Assembly: GCA_003427395.1 (NCBI GenBank)
Contig: BFEA01000493.1
Coordinates: forward strand, 271,880 to 291,975
Direction: 5' to 3'
Length of the DNA stretch: 20,096 nt
From: Chara braunii
Taxonomy: Eukaryota > Streptophyta > Charophyceae > Charales > Characeae
In this document: positions 13,101 to 17,700 of the stretch, in pieces
How positions within the stretch are numbered: position 1 is the first letter of the stretch
Layout: every line of letters begins with the position of its first letter
Position numbers and translations under genes: made by a program
Notes under the pieces: model-generated
The model's input: the letters and a program-made list of their open reading frames with translations, nothing else
Database searches by the model: none
What the model was told of the DNA's origin: nothing

Positions 13101-14710
13101 CGGAGGGGAGCTGTTCGCTGCTCTCAATCGGTTCGAAAATCTTATTGGGGTCTTTTCAGGGAGCCTTTGTAGTATGGTTTGTATATGGCGTCGAAGTGTG
13201 GTGAGCGCTGTGGCTGCCTACCGTCTTCACCCACATAGAACGCGCGGTAATTATCGCCGTATCTGGGCTGAAAGTTGTGCCAAATACAGCTACAATGACC
13301 GGGCGTTGTATTCGGGTGAAGACGGTAGCAGTTATTCATAAATGTTATCCATTTCATCAGAAGATTACTTGCAACTTTGGAGGCAGGTGGAGAATGATGT
13401 CAACAGACTGCAATGACCTTTTGTATTGACATTTATTTTTGGCTGCAGGTGAGCTGTTCGCAGCTCTGAAGTCTAGATTGAATGATTCAAACAAGAACCT
13501 AACGATGACAGCACTCGGCACTCTTGGGAATCTTGCGTGCGCCATCGGACCTCCTGCTGACAAGGCCAGCAAGGTGATTTTACTTGTGTGCACCACGTGA
13601 GCTTTTACGCCCTTTTGAAATATTAGTAACTCGTCTGAGCACTGTGGTGCGCCGGAATTCGGCCATGTGTGAACTACACAGGACAGCAATTTCGTAGGAA
13701 GTTGTGCAATGCATTTGGTTGTGCTTTTTCTGATGCAGCACAGCAGTTTCGTCCTAAAGTCTCCCTATCAGTTGATGCTTTGAAGTCTGGGTCTTTAGTA
13801 CCAGCTTACCGATTTGATATGGGAAAAGGGGAAAAAAAAAGGAAGGTGCAACGGCTCCCGTGTCATACGTAGCGTTTCAGATAGGCAACTTAAACAGTTC
13901 TTGAAACAGAGCAAAAAAGGCCGCCGCTAAGTCTGCATTCCTGCCACTTCGTAAAAATGGCCACAATTTCAACACCCCGCCAAACTTGCACATTATGAAA
14001 CACCACTTTGCCTTTTCTTGCCCATTTCAAACTCAATAGGTGACTCAGGAGCAGTTTCCACGAAAAAGAAACAAAAGGCCACAAAATGCTGCCTGGATAC
14101 AGAGTCTGGGTTGAGTGAGTAAATGTTTTGAGGGCTTCCTATTTTGCCTCAAGTTGAAATATCTGGGAGGGTTCACGGGCCTTGGGCGCCCGCTCCAGGT
14201 ATCAAGTCCCATTTTCCCTTTGTGTGTAGTGCCACAAGTAGGCCCTCCGTTGTAGGGACTATAGGAACTGGAAGGACCTCAGGGCCTGTAGATGCCTGTA
14301 GGGGTTCCTGTAGGGGTTAGTGGTGTAAGTCAGGTACAGGGCATCTGTCCCCGGTCAGTTGCAGCTCAATTCATGACAGAGCATATGTCTACCCCCGGTC
14401 AGTCGCAGCTCAATCCATGGTGAAAGTTTTATGATGTTTGAAATCATTGTCAGCTGCGGCCAGGGCTAAGAGGGCCAGTTTCACAAGTCTCATTTTGGAA
14501 AGTACAGCAAGTACGAAAGACTGGTTGAAGGCAGTAGGATCTTTGACGCCCTGGATGGTCGTGGAAGCGCGATTTATTATTGTGGGACTTGCTCAAGCAC
14601 GTGAGGGAGAGGACTACTGAGATTAGCAGTTAGTCGACAGTTCCAGTGCCATAGTCAGTAGTGAGAATGAAGCGTGAAGACATTCACAGAGAGATTGTAA
14701 GGCCTGACAA

Positions 14711-14765
<55 letters not shown>

Positions 14766-17700
14766 AGGGAGGGAGGGAGCAAACATACCTGTTTGTTGTG
14801 TGGACAGGCGGCCATGGATGGTGAAAAAGAAGAAGCTTGCTGTACATGACTTCAATTTTCCAGTGTGTTCAGATGCTGTGTATCTAGCCTTGTTTTGAGT
14901 GAAAGTGCATGTATGTGAAGGATGAAATGAAGAGGGTGTGAAATCGAGATCTTTGCAAATCACATATGATGCTTGTGGGAAGGTGGACAAGGGAACGTTG
15001 TGTGGATGGTAAAAAAAGAAGTAAAATAGGTGTGACCATCAGCCCTCGCTTTGTTTTGCTGCCTGGCTTGGTCACATCTTTTTTTTTGGTTGAAAAACAC
15101 AAAGAAGTGCTCGTACTCGTGAACTTCTGAAATTTATGTTAAATTGATGGTCCCGTGTTGCTTCTGCTTCAAACATGCATCATTTTCCTTGCCAGGGTAT
15201 TGTTGCTGATGCACTGAAGTGCCTGAGCGACAACAAAAAGCAAATGAGGGATGCTGTCCTGAAGATGTTGACTTCATTCCATGCAGCCTGTGGTGTTGAT
15301 AAGCTGGTAAGCGAGTCGATCTGGCGTATGAGTCCAGGGTCTTCAATTGAACGCGTGATCTATTTCTCAACGGTTACATGCATCTACCATAGAGCGTCGT
15401 AGGCTGGCGAGTGATTGGATTGGAAACAAATATATTGGCAGGATCGTGATGATCATCCTAAGGAATGAAACTTGCGGGGCATGTTTATGAGAGTGAACGA
15501 GGTACAGCTTTCCTCTTTGGACTCATGATGATCGTCCCAAGGAATGAAACTTAAGGGGCATGTTTATGAGCTGGATACCACGGATTATCTGGCCGGATAA
15601 TCTTGTGGATTATCTGGCTTGATTATCCGGGGGGTGAGATTACCCGGAAACTCGGATTTAAAAAAGCCCCAAAAATTTTCAGGAAGAAAAGCGTGATATT
15701 GTGCGTATTAAATATACCAGACCTATTCTCCTAGTTGAGAAGGGTTCAAACGGGGTACAGATAGGGAATTAAGGGGTTTAGAGGGGGGTTGCTCGATCTA
15801 TTTTATGATTTTTTATCTCAATATTGTTTTCCCCCCCCCTTCTTTTCGGTTGGGATATCAAAGATGACATCAAGCCAATAGTTGTTTGTATCGTTTATAT
15901 CTTTAACATACTTATTTTCAGATTTTTTTGAATTTGGTTTTGGGGAAAAAAAAACCTATTTTGTGCAGGGCCAGATGCCCTAAATTGGGGATTAATCTGT
16001 TTTTGGAATTATGAGAGCCAGTGAAGGTACATCTTTCCTCAACTGGACGTATGAAGATCGATAAGTGAAAATGTTATAGGAAGCTGAAAACTGAAGTCAG
16101 TTTTTGTTTCGTGCCGACCCTACGCCAGACCTCGATCTTTGCGGATGAGGTCATTTTCCCAAATGGGACTACAACTTGGAGAGGTAGCGGTGTTGTAAGA
16201 CAAATTCTGCCAGAAATTCTATGCATGTGGCCACTGACTTCAAGCCCAACAAGGGCAAGTCGATGATCACCCAATGGGGCAGACGGTAACGTCTAGCCCA
16301 GAGGAAACTGTCTGGGCAAATTAAGCTAGCCTTCTGCAGAACTGCTTTTTCACTGACGAGGAATGTTGTGGGACTGAAATGCGTACCACCATCGTTTGTG
16401 TGGAACACGTTCTGATTAAGGGACTGAAATGCGTACCACCGTCACGTTCTGATTAAGGGACTGAAATGCGTATGACCGTCGAGGAACGTTGTGGGACTGA
16501 AATACCACCGTCACGTTCTGATTAAGGGACTGAAATGCGTACCACCGTCGAGGAACGTTGTGGACCTGAAATGTGGAACAAAAAAGAGTTCACAGCAGTG
16601 GTTGATGATTGAACGCATCTCACATATGGTGACATGCCTGATGCCAATCTGGGTCCAGTATCTCTCTAGTGGTGGGGAGCTACACCTGCTGGAAGCGGGG
16701 TCCAGTATCCCTCATATACATCATATGTCTTGTGCGCCCGGGGCTGTTAGCCAATTAAATTTTTATTTCTCAAGTGAATTGAAGGTGTGGAGATCCGTTG
16801 AAATTGGAACAATAGAGAATATTAGCATGGCCCGTGTGAGGATGACACACATAACTTGATGAAGGGTCCTACGACTCCTATCAGTGATGACTCAAGATCT
16901 GCCTTCTTTGCAATGCTCGAAGAACTACTGCTGGGCATTCAATTGACGGCAGTCGTTTAACTTATCTGTTCATCTTGTCAGCATGACACTAATGTGTAAC
17001 TTCTTGTGTGACTGAATACAGGCTCCATACGTTGCGGGTGGGCTCAGTGATGCGAAGATCTGTGCCGATGGGAGGAGGGATTTGTTGTCGTGGACAGCGA
17101 AGCAGGTTCCAAGCACTGCTGCACCACAGGAGCTCTTGTGTCTAGTGAAGCCTTTGTCCACCAGCCTGCAGGTGCGTGAATGGCTGCACGGAGCGAGCGA
17201 GTTATGTTTCCCTGTTGGCTTGCAGACATTTGGCTCATGTTGTCGTGGGGCGAGTGCCGGCCATACCACCAGTATGAAACGGCACTCCTAATTGGGCGCC
17301 GGTGACCTTGATCGAAATATGCATTCTGTTTGGCGAATTGTTTTTGATGCGCCAGTAACGTTTTTTCAATATTATATTATTATTTGATTTTTTTTTCTTT
17401 TTTCAGGGAGGTGTGACCTAATCTACATCCTTGGTGTTTTTTTCAGAATTTAGTGCACCCCCGCCCTCTCCCGGACAGGCCAGAGCCAGTACTCGTCGAT
17501 GGTTTTTGAATTTTTTGGTTCTTTGAATGAGTAGGGCGTCTTTGACTGGTAGTTTAAATAAAATATGTGACACGACTCTCTGTTTTGGCAGAGGAAAGGA
17601 ATCAAAAGATGGATATCTAAGCACAAGGTGAGTGATTAAGTCCAAATAATAGGTAATGGTTAAAAAAACTTAAAATGTTTTTTTTTGTTTCTTGTTTTTT

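Larger units (their letters stand above)
12227..13448 (+). other. Intron 8 (duplicated, with telomeric tract, MITE and exon fragment)
   Basis: This 1,222-base intron (GTATGT to GGCTGCAG) is built partly from a duplication of its own sequence: 12420-12490 resembles 13141-13210, and 13050-13130 resembles 13389-13475. It contains a (CCCTAAA)n tract (12492-12515), AAAAG repeats (12981-13014), a 111-base palindrome (13218-13328), and a copy of the first bases of exon 9 (13105-13127). Confidence 0.85.
12420..13475. repeat. Complex local duplication spanning intron 8 and the 5' end of exon 9
   Basis: TTATT-x-GGGGTCTTTTC, GGGAGC-x-TT, GTAGTAT, GTGTTGAG/GTGGTGAG are shared by 12421-12485 and 13142-13206. 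TGTTATCCAT recurs at about 12537 and 13342. GAGAATGATGTCAACAGACT occurs at 13052 and 13391, each followed by ATGACCTTT and then GAGCTGTTCGC. The order fits one or two rounds of tandem duplication followed by insertions and losses. Confidence 0.75.
13574..15195 (+). other. Intron 9
   Basis: This 1,622-base intron (GTGATT to CTTGCCAG) carries a two-copy 44-base minisatellite (14342-14419), short TGTAGGGGTT repeats (14288-14321), and a long (GA)n tract running into (GGGA)n (14714-14779). The GA tract produces repetitive Glu-Arg and Leu-Ser frames on the two strands, which are not genes. Confidence 0.85.
15307..17021 (+). other. Intron 10
   Basis: This 1,715-base intron (GTAAGC to GAATACAG) holds a 79-base tandem repeat interrupted by a 438-base insertion with a 7-base target duplication (15446-16059). 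An array of a 24-base core with two alternating spacers follows (16357-16575), then a degenerate U6 snRNA copy (16781-16869). Frames on the minus strand at 16074-16408 are uneven and may be a decayed transposon. Confidence 0.85.

Noticed and set aside
13072-13357. Small genes on both strands over the intron 8 palindrome.
   Set aside because: The two frames mirror each other because the DNA is a near-perfect inverted repeat; the GELFAAL match belongs to a broken exon copy.
14288-14325. Degenerate telomere repeats (TGTAGGGGTT units).
   Set aside because: Only two or three imperfect units, not matching the TTTAGGG type found at 12492; better seen as a short minisatellite.
14661-14849. Glu-Arg repeat protein on + and Leu-Ser repeat protein on -.
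   Set aside because: Both are translations of the (GA)n-(GGGA)n microsatellite.
16074-16408. Minus-strand frames as a LINE ORF1 (DUF4283-like) fragment.
   Set aside because: A faint pattern with a break between frames; not enough conserved positions to support it without a profile search.
16357-16575. CRISPR array.
   Set aside because: The spacers are only about 9-26 bases and of two recurring types, the cores vary, and the host is a eukaryote.
16881-17015. Intronic C/D box snoRNA with a C box at GTGATGA.
   Set aside because: No D box (CTGA) at a proper distance and no terminal stem.
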